64,000 nt of DNA. Source: Elusimicrobiota bacterium. GTDB lineage: Bacteria > Elusimicrobiota > Elusimicrobia > FEN-1173. A program made the position numbers and the translations under genes. Every line of letters begins with the position of its first letter. The first letter of the stretch is position 1. The notes under the pieces were generated by a model, which was not told the DNA's origin, searched no databases, and saw only the letters and a list, made by a program, of their open reading frames with translations. Shown piece after piece: positions 49,266-57,110 of the stretch. The stretch is taken from positions 62,001 to 126,000 of the forward strand of contig JADKCG010000004.1 in the NCBI GenBank assembly GCA_016714745.1, given 5' to 3'.

Positions 49266-49663
49266 ATATCCCCGAGTGGGTCAACGAGGTCAAATTCGAC
49301 GATCGGGGCCTTGTGCCTGCGGTGGTCCAAGACGATAAAGACGGCACCGTTTTGATGGTGGCTTACATGAACCGCGACGCGCTTTTAGAAACGTTGGAAC
49401 GCCGCCGGGGCGTTTTTTTCAGCCGCTCCCGCAATAAGCTGTGGCGGAAAGGGGAGGAGAGCGGAAACCATCAGGAAGTCCACTCCATTGCATTGGATTG
49501 CGATAAAGACTGTGTTTTGATCCGCGTCAACCAAGTGGGCGGCGCCGCGTGTCATACGGGCCGAAAAACCTGTTTTTTTCACCATATATCGCCCGACAAT
49601 CAGATCGACATCAAAGGCGAAATTTTGTTCGATCCGACAAAGGTCTACAAGAACAAAAAATAG
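49262..49663 (+). CDS. hisI: Phosphoribosyl-AMP cyclohydrolase
   Basis: Opens the adenine ring of phosphoribosyl-AMP in histidine synthesis. 133 residues, matching single-domain HisI without a fused HisE. Motifs: VLMVAYMNRDALLETL, FFSRSRNKLWRKGEESGNHQ, DCDKDCVLIRVNQ, and GAACHTGRKTCFFH with zinc-binding cysteines. AAGGAGG is inside the end of hisF, and the start overlaps its stop. Confidence 0.95.
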   Translation: MNIPEWVNEVKFDDRGLVPAVVQDDKDGTVLMVAYMNRDALLETLERRRGVFFSRSRNKLWRKGEESGNHQEVHSIALDCDKDCVLIRVNQVGGAACHTGRKTCFFHHISPDNQIDIKGEILFDPTKVYKNKK

Positions 49664-49792
49664 AAAAAGGATACGACTCAGGTCCAGGGGTCGAAACGGC
49701 TTCTTTAATCCGGTTTTATTGAATGGACCCCGGCCGCCTTACCTGTGGTGCGGTTAGATCCCGTCGAAGTGACGTTTTGAGTCGAGAGGATT

Positions 49793-50299
49793 ATGTTTAG
49801 GCTTTTATATTTAGTGGCACTGGCTTTTATCGGGGCTTTTTTGCTCCGGGCTTTCGCTTTTGAGCGCATCGTGATCGTTTCGGGGTCCATGGAACCGACC
49901 CTGCCGGTCGGGACGAAAGTGATGGTCAATAAATTGGCCTATTTGTTTCATCCCCCCCAAAGGGGAGACATCGTGATGTTCCCGTCCCCTGTCAAGCGGA
50001 AAGGCCTTGTCAAACGCATTGTCGCCGTGGCGGGAGACAGCGTTCGGATTGTCCGAAAAGAAATCATTTTGAACGGCCAACCACTGACTGAACCTTACGT
50101 TCAACACACGCGGCCCAACGAACTGTTAAAGGGCGACGACCTTGACCTGGGGCGCGTTCCTCCGGGTTTTGTGGTGTTGATGGGGGACAATCGGGACGAA
50201 TCCGGCGATAGCCGCGACTGGGTCGGCAACGTGACCGGGGTGCCGGTTCCGTTTGTGCCGGTTAAATCGATTGAAGGGAAAATGGTGGTGGATAAATGA
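49793..50299 (+). CDS. lepB: Signal peptidase I
   Basis: Membrane protease that removes signal peptides of exported proteins on the periplasmic side. 168 residues with one N-terminal helix (about 3-22). The catalytic serine is in VSGSMEPTLPVGTK (near residue 31) and the catalytic lysine in KRIVAVAGDSV (near 71). MGDNRDESGDSRDWG-type motif near residue 129 is the usual third box. Shorter than E. coli LepB, but normal for the minimal type. Its stop overlaps the trpE start. Confidence 0.94.
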   Translation: MFRLLYLVALAFIGAFLLRAFAFERIVIVSGSMEPTLPVGTKVMVNKLAYLFHPPQRGDIVMFPSPVKRKGLVKRIVAVAGDSVRIVRKEIILNGQPLTEPYVQHTRPNELLKGDDLDLGRVPPGFVVLMGDNRDESGDSRDWVGNVTGVPVPFVPVKSIEGKMVVDK

Positions 50300-51756
50300 T
50301 TTACCCGTCATTGACGGATTTTAAAAGGCTGGCAAGAAAGAACGCTTTGGTGCCCCTGTGGGTGGAATGCCCGGGGGACGAAACCACGCCGTTGGCTCTG
50401 TTTCATTCGCTCTATGACAAAAGTCCCCAATGTTTCCTTTTGGAAAGCGTGGAGGGGGGTGAACATTTAGGACGATATTCCTTTGCCGCGTTTGAGCCCC
50501 GAGTGGTTCTTCGGTCCCGTCCCGGTTCCGTCCCGTTCGGGGGGTCTGGGGGCGTGGGCCCTTTGGAGGCTCTTCGAACCGCCCTGGCCCATCGTCGGGC
50601 GCCGGAAGTTCCAGGTCTCCCGCGATTTTACGGCGGAGCCGTGGGATTTACAAGCTACGACATTCTCCGGCATTTTGAAAAATTGCCTTCCCGCGCGGTG
50701 GATGTTTTAGGGGTTCCCGACTTCGTGTTCATGCTGACGGGGGATATGTTTATTTTCGATCACGTGGCCCACACGATTCGACTGGTTCGGACGGTGTCGG
50801 TCCCGCGGGGAACCTCGGCCGAAAAAATTTATCAACGGACCCGACGGGAACTGGTGGAACGGTTGTCGCGTTTGCGCCCTGCGGCCACCCCGTTAACCCC
50901 CTTGGCCACGGCAGAACGGAAAGCCCTGCCCGCCACGGCGACGGAAAAACGAGTCTACCAAGACGCCGTTCGGCGGGCCAAGGCCTACATCGCTTCCGGG
51001 GACATTATTCAAGTGGTCCCGTCGCGCCGAGTCTCCCGCTCTGTGAAGGCACATCCCTTGGAAATTTACCGTGCGCTCCGGCGAGTGAATCCGTCCCCCT
51101 ACATGTATTTCTTCCGTGACGGGGATACCCACGTGATTGGGTCCAGCCCCGAAATGCTCGTTCGGTTGGAAGACGGCATCGCAGAAACCCGGCCCATCGC
51201 CGGGACCCGTCCTCGGGGAGTCACGCCTGAAGGCGACGAGCGATTGGCCACTCAGTTGTTGGCCGATCCCAAAGAGCGGGCCGAACATCTCATGCTGGTG
51301 GATTTGGCTCGGAACGATTTGGGGCGTGTGTCCCGACCGGGAACTGTGCGCGTTTCTGATTTTATGGCGATTGAACGCTATAGCCACGTCATGCATATTG
51401 TCTCCAAGGTGACCGGGCGGCTTTTACCGGGACGTGACGCGTTCGATCTGTTTCGTGCGGTTTTTCCTGCCGGCACCCTCTCCGGCGCTCCCAAGATTCG
51501 CGCGACCGAGATCATCGAGGAGCTTGAGCCGACCCGGCGGGGCCTCTACGGGGGAGCCATCGGGTATTTCTCTTATACTGGCAACATGGATATGGCCATT
51601 GCCATTCGGACCATCCTCATGCAAAAAGGGGTGGCCCACCTTCAAGCGGGGGCCGGCATCGTGGCCGATTCGGTTCCGTCCAAAGAATTTGAAGAGACCC
51701 AAAATAAAATGGCCGCCTTGGTGGCGGCCCTGCGTCTTGCGGGAGAAAGATTGTGA
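50296..51756 (+). CDS. trpE: Anthranilate synthase component I
   Basis: First step of tryptophan synthesis: chorismate plus ammonia to anthranilate. 486 residues. The N-terminal domain has the feedback-site motif LLESVEGGEHLGRYSF (near residue 47). The chorismate-binding domain contains DIIQVVPSRR, GSSPEMLVR, RPIAGTRPRG, LVDLARNDLGRV and GTLSGAPKIRA. The start overlaps lepB and the stop overlaps trpG (TGTGA), so translation is coupled. Confidence 0.96.
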   Translation: MIYPSLTDFKRLARKNALVPLWVECPGDETTPLALFHSLYDKSPQCFLLESVEGGEHLGRYSFAAFEPRVVLRSRPGSVPFGGSGGVGPLEALRTALAHRRAPEVPGLPRFYGGAVGFTSYDILRHFEKLPSRAVDVLGVPDFVFMLTGDMFIFDHVAHTIRLVRTVSVPRGTSAEKIYQRTRRELVERLSRLRPAATPLTPLATAERKALPATATEKRVYQDAVRRAKAYIASGDIIQVVPSRRVSRSVKAHPLEIYRALRRVNPSPYMYFFRDGDTHVIGSSPEMLVRLEDGIAETRPIAGTRPRGVTPEGDERLATQLLADPKERAEHLMLVDLARNDLGRVSRPGTVRVSDFMAIERYSHVMHIVSKVTGRLLPGRDAFDLFRAVFPAGTLSGAPKIRATEIIEELEPTRRGLYGGAIGYFSYTGNMDMAIAIRTILMQKGVAHLQAGAGIVADSVPSKEFEETQNKMAALVAALRLAGERL

Positions 51757-52349
51757 TTTTAGTGATCGATAATTACGACTCGTTTACCTACAACCTGGTC
51801 CAATATCTGGGAGAACTGGGTCAGAAGGTTCGCGTGGTGCGAAACGATGAGATCTCGGTCTCGGATGTGGCGCGGTTAAAGCCAACCCACATCCTTGTGT
51901 CTCCCGGACCGTGCACGCCCAAAGAGGCTGGAATTTCGGTGGACGTCATTCGGGCGTATGCGGGTCAACTTCCGATCTTAGGCGTTTGCCTTGGCCATCA
52001 ATCGTTGGGTTATGCTTTTGGTGGGAAAATCATTCGGGCCAAGAAACTGATGCACGGGAAGACGTCGCAAATTAAACACGATGGAAAAGGCGTGTTCAAG
52101 GGGATAAAGAACCCGTTCACGGCCACCCGCTACCACTCCCTGGTGATTGAGAGAAAATCTTGTCCAAAAGATCTGATCATCACCGCCACCAGTGAAGACG
52201 GCGAAATCATGGGGGTTCGTCATCGGGTTCTCCCAGCCCTTGAGGGCGTCCAATTTCACCCAGAAAGCATTTTGACGGAAGGAGGGAAGGATTTACTGGC
52301 GAATTTTTTAAAGATGAGGGTCGGGGGAGGGCAAGAACCCCATTTATGA
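51753..52349 (+). CDS. trpG: Anthranilate synthase component II (glutamine amidotransferase)
   Basis: Supplies ammonia from glutamine to TrpE. 198 residues, a class I amidotransferase: LVIDNYDSFTYNLVQYL at the N-terminus, SPGPCTPKEAG, catalytic cysteine in ILGVCLGHQSLGYAFGG (near residue 77), and the His-Glu pair in VQFHPESILTEGG. GTG start. PabA activity for folate is possible too, as in many bacteria with one copy. Confidence 0.95.
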   Translation: MILVIDNYDSFTYNLVQYLGELGQKVRVVRNDEISVSDVARLKPTHILVSPGPCTPKEAGISVDVIRAYAGQLPILGVCLGHQSLGYAFGGKIIRAKKLMHGKTSQIKHDGKGVFKGIKNPFTATRYHSLVIERKSCPKDLIITATSEDGEIMGVRHRVLPALEGVQFHPESILTEGGKDLLANFLKMRVGGGQEPHL

Positions 52350-53374
52350 TTCAATCCGTTCTGATGAAGTTGGTGGAGAAAGTGGATTTGAGCTTCGCTG
52401 AGGCGAGGGAGTCGGTGTCGGAGATTTTTTCCGGGAACGTCCCGGCCAGTCAGGTGGCGGGGTTCTTGATCGCGCTTCGGATGAAGGGCGAAACCGTTGA
52501 CGAGATCGCTGGGGCGGCGGAGGCTATGCGGGGAGCCGCCACCCGGATTCATCTGCCGGGCCTGCCTGTGATTGCGGACACGTGCGGGACCGGGGGAGAC
52601 AAGCAGGGGAGTTTCAATATATCAACGGCCTCCGCGTTTGTGGTCGCGGGCGCGGGGTTTACGGTGGCTAAGCATGGGAACCGGTCCATTTCTTCGGTCT
52701 GTGGGAGCGCGGATGTTTTGGAAGCGCTGGGCGTTAAAATCGATCCGCCGGTGGCCGTGGTGGAACGATGTCTTAAAGAAATTGGAATTGGATTTATGTT
52801 TGCCCCCGCGTTTCATCCGGCCATGAAACACGCCATGCCGGTTCGTCGGGAACTGGGGGTTCGGACCGTGTTTAATCTGTTGGGGCCCTTGACCAACCCG
52901 GCCGGGGCCAACGCCCAGTTGATTGGTGTCTTTTCCGAAAAAATGGTGGAGGTGATCGCCCAGGTCTTGGTGCGGCTCGGAACCCGTCATTCCATGGTGG
53001 TCCATGGGGCCGGGCATGACGAGATCACCTTGTTTGGGAATACCCGGGTGGTGGACATCGTGGAGGGGCGGCTGAGGCGGCGCGTTTTGACTCCTGGGGA
53101 TTTTGGTTTTAAGCGGCACGCGGCCTCGGCCCTGAGGGGCGGGAGTAAAGAAGAAAATGCGGAAATGATCCGTCTTATTTTTGCAGGCGAACCCGGGCCC
53201 CGACGAGACGCAGTGGTCGCCAACGCCGCCGCGGCCCTTTTGGTGGCCAGCCGTGCCGCGGGCCATCAAGACGTAAAAACATTGAAACAGGCGCGAGTGA
53301 TCGCGGAACATTCCATTGATTCCGGCGCGGCGAAAGAAAAATTAGAAAAACTTGTGGTCATGAGTCATGCGTAA
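52346..53374 (+). CDS. trpD: Anthranilate phosphoribosyltransferase
   Basis: Joins anthranilate to PRPP. 342 residues. DTCGTGGDKQGSFNISTASA (PRPP loop, near residue 74), VAKHGNRSISSVCGSADVLEALG, FAPAFHPAMKHAMPVRRELGVRTVFNLLGPLTNPA, and VHGAGHDEIT are all conserved. The ATG overlaps the trpG stop. A 154-base gap with hairpins follows before trpC. Confidence 0.96.
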   Translation: MIQSVLMKLVEKVDLSFAEARESVSEIFSGNVPASQVAGFLIALRMKGETVDEIAGAAEAMRGAATRIHLPGLPVIADTCGTGGDKQGSFNISTASAFVVAGAGFTVAKHGNRSISSVCGSADVLEALGVKIDPPVAVVERCLKEIGIGFMFAPAFHPAMKHAMPVRRELGVRTVFNLLGPLTNPAGANAQLIGVFSEKMVEVIAQVLVRLGTRHSMVVHGAGHDEITLFGNTRVVDIVEGRLRRRVLTPGDFGFKRHAASALRGGSKEENAEMIRLIFAGEPGPRRDAVVANAAAALLVASRAAGHQDVKTLKQARVIAEHSIDSGAAKEKLEKLVVMSHA

Positions 53375-53437
53375 TGGATCTCCTTTGTCCAAGACATTTT
53401 GGGTTGCGAAGGGCATCCTGCCCGTGTGGAATCACTT

Positions 53438-53485
53438 GGGCTGGCCGCTCCCACGCGGCACTTCCGCTAGCGCGGTCGGAAGCCC
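53438..53485. promoter_or_regulatory. Hairpin cluster between trpD and trpC
   Basis: An outer pair GGGCT/AGCCC (5 bp) encloses two hairpins, GCCGC-TCCCAC-GCGGC and CTTCCG-CTAGCGCGGT-CGGAAG; the second shares two bases with the outer arm, so the two forms compete. It lies in the only sizeable gap of the trp operon and has no T-run. It could be an mRNA-processing or regulatory structure. Not a clear leader: no Trp-rich peptide is seen. Confidence 0.4.
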
Positions 53486-53528
53486 GTGCTACGAAAAGAG
53501 CTGAATTTCATCGGCAGGGGGGATTCCT

Positions 53529-54317
53529 TTGACTCGCGTTCTGGATCGCATTGTTTTTGAGACCCGACAGGATCTGGCCCGAAAGCGTGCGAAGATCGCT
53601 TTGGTCAACCTCGAACGGTTGGCTCGGCGGGCGCCCACGGTTCGGCCGTTTGCAGAGGCGCTCAAAAAACGAGGCGTGGGTCTCGTCGCCGAACTCAAGG
53701 CGAAAAGCCCTTCAGCAGGGCTGATTCGGCCGCGATACGATGTGGCGGCGGGGGCGCGGGCCTACGCGCGGGCGGGCGCCCGGGCGTTGTCTGTTTTGAC
53801 CGAACCACGCTATTTCGGTGGCAAACTTGATCACTTGGTTTTGGCTCGGCGCGCCTCGGGTCTGCCTGTTCTGCGCAAGGATTTTATTGTGGATCCCTAT
53901 CAGGTGTTTGAGGCTCGGGCCCATGGGGCGGACGCTGTTCTTTTGATTGTTCGGCTCTTGACGGATTGGGAACTGGTCACCCTGCAAAAATTGGCGTGGG
54001 ATTTGAAGATGGACGCCCTGGTCGAAACCCACACCGCCGAAGAGTTGGGGCGGGCGAAAAAAGCCGGCGCTCGGTTGATCGGGATCAACAGCCGAAACTT
54101 GGACACATTGGCCATGGATCCGCAGGCTTTTGAGAAATTAGTTCCCCGGGCGCCCCGCGGCGCTGTCTTGGTGGCGGAGAGCGGGATTAAAACGCCGGAC
54201 GATGTTCGCCGATTATCCATTTTGGGTGTCAACGCAATGCTTGTGGGAGAATCTCTTTTGAAACAAAAAAATCTTGAAACCGCGGCAAGGGTTTTAGCGA
54301 CCGCCGGGAAGGCCTGA
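53529..54317 (+). CDS. trpC: Indole-3-glycerol phosphate synthase
   Basis: Ring closure of carboxyphenylaminodeoxyribulose phosphate to indole-glycerol phosphate. 262-residue TIM barrel: VAELKAKSPSAGLI (catalytic lysine, near residue 57), LSVLTEPRYFGG, VLRKDFIVDPYQVFEARAHGADAVLLI, GINSRNLDT and VLVAESGIKTPDD. The likely start is TTG 53529, with GGGGGGA seven bases upstream. trpF follows one base after the stop. Confidence 0.94.
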   Translation: MTRVLDRIVFETRQDLARKRAKIALVNLERLARRAPTVRPFAEALKKRGVGLVAELKAKSPSAGLIRPRYDVAAGARAYARAGARALSVLTEPRYFGGKLDHLVLARRASGLPVLRKDFIVDPYQVFEARAHGADAVLLIVRLLTDWELVTLQKLAWDLKMDALVETHTAEELGRAKKAGARLIGINSRNLDTLAMDPQAFEKLVPRAPRGAVLVAESGIKTPDDVRRLSILGVNAMLVGESLLKQKNLETAARVLATAGKA

Positions 54318-54318
54318 C

Positions 54319-54954
54319 ATGTCAACCAAAGTGAAAATCTGTGGAATCACCAACGAAGAAGACGCTACCTGGGCCGTTAACTTGGGGGCTCATTATCTCG
54401 GGTTGAACTTTCACAAGGACAGCCCTCGGAAAGTGTCTCCGGATTTGGCGGCCCGCATTGCGAAAAAGGTGCCCTCCTTCGTTCCGACCATTGGGGTTTT
54501 TGTGGAACAGACCGTGCCGGAGGTTGTCAAGATCGCCAAAAAAGTGGGGCTAGCGGGGATTCAGCTCCATGGGGAGCACACTCCGGCGGATTGCGAGACC
54601 ATTACATCCGAGCTGGAAGTGTTTTTGATTAAATCCGTGCGTGTGGGAACCGAGGCCGACCTGGAGGTTTTATCGGGATTCAAAGAGGTGGTCAATTATT
54701 TCCTTTTGGACGCTCGGGTGGAGGGGCAGATGGGGGGAACCGGACAAACTTTTCCCTGGGAACTGACGGTTCGGGCGAAAGTGTTTGGCAAGCCGGTCTT
54801 CTTGGCCGGAGGACTAACACCGGAAAACGTGGCCGAGGCCATTGAAGTGGCCCACCCCTACGCGGTCGACGTCGCCAGCGGCGTCGAGAAATCGCCCAAG
54901 CGCAAGGATTATGAAAAGATGAAGAAGTTCATCGAAGAGGTGAAATACGCTTAA
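54319..54954 (+). CDS. trpF: Phosphoribosylanthranilate isomerase
   Basis: Isomerase between TrpD and TrpC steps. 211 residues. VKICGITNEEDA (catalytic cysteine near residue 8), YLGLNFHKDSPRKV, IGVFVEQ, GIQLHGEH, LLDAR with the catalytic aspartate, and FLAGGLTPENV with VDVASGVE. Last gene of this trp run; trpB and trpA do not follow. It converges on tRNA-Ser. Confidence 0.95.
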   Translation: MSTKVKICGITNEEDATWAVNLGAHYLGLNFHKDSPRKVSPDLAARIAKKVPSFVPTIGVFVEQTVPEVVKIAKKVGLAGIQLHGEHTPADCETITSELEVFLIKSVRVGTEADLEVLSGFKEVVNYFLLDARVEGQMGGTGQTFPWELTVRAKVFGKPVFLAGGLTPENVAEAIEVAHPYAVDVASGVEKSPKRKDYEKMKKFIEEVKYA

Positions 54955-54978
54955 CTCCCCTGCGGTTTAGGGATCCGG

Positions 54979-55065
54979 CGGAGGGAGTGAGATTTGAACT
55001 CACGAGGAGCGTAAACCCCTACCGCTTTTCGAGAGCGGCGCCTTCAACCACTCGGCCATCCCTCC
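54979..55065 (-). tRNA. tRNA-Ser (anticodon CGA)
   Basis: 87 bases fold as a class II tRNA. Acceptor arms GGAGGGA/TCCCTCC, D-arm GCCGAGTGGTTGAAGGC, anticodon arm CCGCT-CTCGAAA-AGCGG with CGA, a long variable arm and a T-arm with GTTCAAATC. Discriminator G; the CCA is not encoded. It reads UCG serine codons. Confidence 0.96.
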
Positions 55066-55152
55066 GCTGGACCCCCTGAAATTTTCTCTCTCTTAAAATC
55101 TTCGGCAGGACGTTAACAACAGGGAACAAAACTCTTTTCCGAGGCAGACAAA

Positions 55153-55620
55153 TCAAACCTTGTGTCGTCCGGAGAAGTTGCGCCTGAGTTCCCGGTCTAA
55201 GTCTTTTCGTTTGATGTCCGCTCTCTGGTCGGGGGCCGTTTTCCCTTTGGCCAATCCCAATTTAACCTTGGCGAACCCCGTTTCGGAAAAATAGATCTCT
55301 AAAGGGATCAACGTCAAGCCCTTGGTCGTCATTTTTCCCACCAGGCGCTTGATTTCTAACTTGTGGAGCAAGATTTTCCTGCGCCGGGTCGGCGTTTGTT
55401 CTACGTGCAAGGATCCCTGTTTGTAGGGGGCGATGTGCACGTTCCAAAGAAAAACTTCCCCTCCGTCGATCCGGCCGAACCCATCGTCCAGGCTGGCATC
55501 CCCTGCGCGCAGAGATTTAACCTCCGGCCCTGTGAGGGCCAATCCCCCATCAAAGGTTTCCATCACATGGTATTTGTGAAACGCACGACGGTTGCGGGCG
55601 ACGATTTTTATCGCGCCCAT
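55153..55620 (-). CDS. smpB: SsrA-binding protein SmpB
   Basis: Binds tmRNA and brings it to stalled ribosomes for trans-translation. 155 residues. IVARNRRAFHKYHVMETFDGGLALTGPEVKSLRAG at the N-terminus, IAPYKQG, LLHKLEIKRL, GLTLIPLEIYF and the basic tail with DIKRKDLDRELRR are typical. The start was set at MGAIKIV; a longer frame runs into the tRNA-Leu gene. It begins only 12 bases after the tRNA 3' end and has no clear ribosome site, so it is probably made from the tRNA transcript. Confidence 0.95.
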   Translation of the reverse strand: MGAIKIVARNRRAFHKYHVMETFDGGLALTGPEVKSLRAGDASLDDGFGRIDGGEVFLWNVHIAPYKQGSLHVEQTPTRRRKILLHKLEIKRLVGKMTTKGLTLIPLEIYFSETGFAKVKLGLAKGKTAPDQRADIKRKDLDRELRRNFSGRHKV

Positions 55621-55632
55621 AGATCCGGACAC

Positions 55633-55716
55633 TGCGCGGGACAGGACTTGAACCTGCATAGGCTTGCGCCCATAAGCTCCTGAGGCTTACGTGTCTGCCA
55701 ATTCCACCACCCGCGC
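55633..55716 (-). tRNA. tRNA-Leu (anticodon CAG)
   Basis: 84 bases, class II fold: acceptor arms GCGCGGG/CCCGCGC, anticodon loop CTCAGGA with CAG, a long variable arm and T-loop GTTCAAGTC. Discriminator A; no encoded CCA. Reads CUG leucine codons. Lies 12 bases upstream of smpB on the same strand. Confidence 0.96.
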
Positions 55717-55744
55717 GGTGTCGGGACCCAAATCGTGTTTTTGT

Positions 55745-56281
55745 TCACTCGAGGGTGGGCGCCGTCGGACCTGTGGGGCGCTCACGGTCATCGGAATCTC
55801 CGGAAATGACCAATGGCGGTTTCTCGGTTATACGCGCCAAGGCCTCTCGCGCCTCCAGAGACGTGGGGTCTGAGAGAGTGGCGGCGCGAAATTCGTTGGC
55901 CGCCTCGTCACGCCGTCCTTTCTTTTCATAATATTCGCCACGTCCCACATACGCCGGCGCAAAATGAGGGTCAAACTTTAACGCCTTATTGAATCTTTTG
56001 AGGCCTTTTTTGTCAGCTCCGGTGGCCAGATATGTGTGTCCGAGCAATGTCCAGGCTTCCGCTGACGTTTCGTTGTCTTTAATGAATTTTTTTATCTTTC
56101 GCCGCGCTTCCCGCCATTGTCCTGCCTTGGACGCTTCGCGGGCATCGCCCAAGAGGGACGGTTCTCCGATGGAACTGGCCGGAGGATCGCCGACCACCTG
56201 TAAACGGACAGGTTCCTCACCCCACGCCCGCGGGAGCGCAATGGCAGACAGTGAAAAGCACAGGAAGAGCGGTTTGATCAT
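55745..56281 (-). CDS. Exported tetratricopeptide-repeat protein
   Basis: A 178-residue protein with a short signal peptide (MIKPLFLCFSLSAIALPRAWG, before EE). The mature part has about three TPR units, clearest in AEAWTLLGHTYLATGADKKG and APAYVGRGEYYEKKGRRDEA. A disordered Pro/Asp-rich tail ends the protein. TPRs mediate protein binding; the partner is unknown. It is the last gene before the tRNA-Leu/smpB unit on this strand. Confidence 0.7.
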   Translation of the reverse strand: MIKPLFLCFSLSAIALPRAWGEEPVRLQVVGDPPASSIGEPSLLGDAREASKAGQWREARRKIKKFIKDNETSAEAWTLLGHTYLATGADKKGLKRFNKALKFDPHFAPAYVGRGEYYEKKGRRDEAANEFRAATLSDPTSLEAREALARITEKPPLVISGDSDDRERPTGPTAPTLE

Positions 56282-56351
56282 GGTCTATTATTTCAACGAA
56301 CACCGCCATTGTACTATTTCTCCCGACGGAAGGTCAACGGCAGTGAAACGG

Positions 56352-56399
56352 CTCAAAACGACATCGGCCCGACTCCCAATCAAGGGAGTCGGGCCGATG
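56352..56399 (-). terminator. Strong intrinsic terminator after the DUF4398 lipoprotein gene
   Basis: A perfect 16-bp stem CATCGGCCCGACTCCC / GGGAGTCGGGCCGATG with loop AATCAA at 56362-56399. On the minus strand it is followed by TCGTTTTGAG. It begins 22 bases after the lipoprotein stop. Confidence 0.85.
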
Positions 56400-56421
56400 G
56401 GAAAGAGCCAGAGTCAATGCC

Positions 56422-57012
56422 TTATTTCTTTTTAGATTTTCCTTTTGCGACAGGTTTGTCCATGGTGGGTTTCGCGGGAGCCACATTTTTCATGGCCAAC
56501 GCGTCGATTTTCGCCCCGATGTCAGAGGCCGCGCTCGTCACTTTTGTGTAGTTCCCGTTCATGTTGTCTTCCACCACTTTCGTCCATTCGGATTCAATGG
56601 CTTTGATCCCCGATTTAATTTCTGCACCGGCTTTCCCGGTCATTTTAGCGGATTTGGCTTTCAGTTCTTTCAATTTGGCTTCCACGGAAGCGATGGCTTC
56701 GGCGGCCGCTCCTTTTGCGGCTTCTTTCCCTGCGGCGATAGCGCCTTGGGCCATTTCGGCTTTCGCTTTCGCATCCATCGCTCCGGCGCGGGCGGCCGCA
56801 TAATCTTTTGCCGCCATTTTGGCTCGGGCGTCGTCCAACGCGCTCTTGGCATTGTTGAATTCGCTGGGCGCGAAATCGGCGGCACCGTCTTGGGCGGCGG
56901 CGTTAACGGCGTTTTCAGCATCCGCGATTTCCAGGGTGGGGGGTTTGGCGCAACCGGAGATCATGAGACCTGCGGCCACTAGGCCGTAAAAAAACGAACT
57001 TTTCTTCAACAT
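56422..57012 (-). CDS. DUF4398-type lipoprotein
   Basis: A 196-residue protein with a lipoprotein signal (KKSSFFYGLVAAGLMISGCAK; lipobox ISGC, cysteine near residue 21). The mature part is very rich in Ala, Lys, Asp and Glu and predicted to be helical, with EFNNAKSALDDARAKMAAKDYAAARAGA, the DUF4398-like pattern. The C-terminus is basic (KGKSKKK). RBS AGGAGG lies seven bases before the ATG, and a good promoter is upstream. Probably an outer-membrane-linked structural lipoprotein; function unknown. Confidence 0.75.
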   Translation of the reverse strand: MLKKSSFFYGLVAAGLMISGCAKPPTLEIADAENAVNAAAQDGAADFAPSEFNNAKSALDDARAKMAAKDYAAARAGAMDAKAKAEMAQGAIAAGKEAAKGAAAEAIASVEAKLKELKAKSAKMTGKAGAEIKSGIKAIESEWTKVVEDNMNGNYTKVTSAASDIGAKIDALAMKNVAPAKPTMDKPVAKGKSKKK

Positions 57013-57081
57013 TGTGTTTCCTCCTAGGATAAGTGCTTTTAATATGTGAGATCGTTCGGGGACAAAGAGAACGTCTGAGAC

Positions 57082-57110
57082 ATTATGCAAATTCTGTGCT
57101 TAAAAATCAA
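57082..57110 (-). promoter_or_regulatory. Probable promoter for the DUF4398 lipoprotein gene
   Basis: On the minus strand, TTGATT and CATAAT are 17 bases apart. The -35 box overlaps the stop codon of the OmpA-like gene, and the start codon of the lipoprotein is about 70 bases downstream. Confidence 0.6.
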
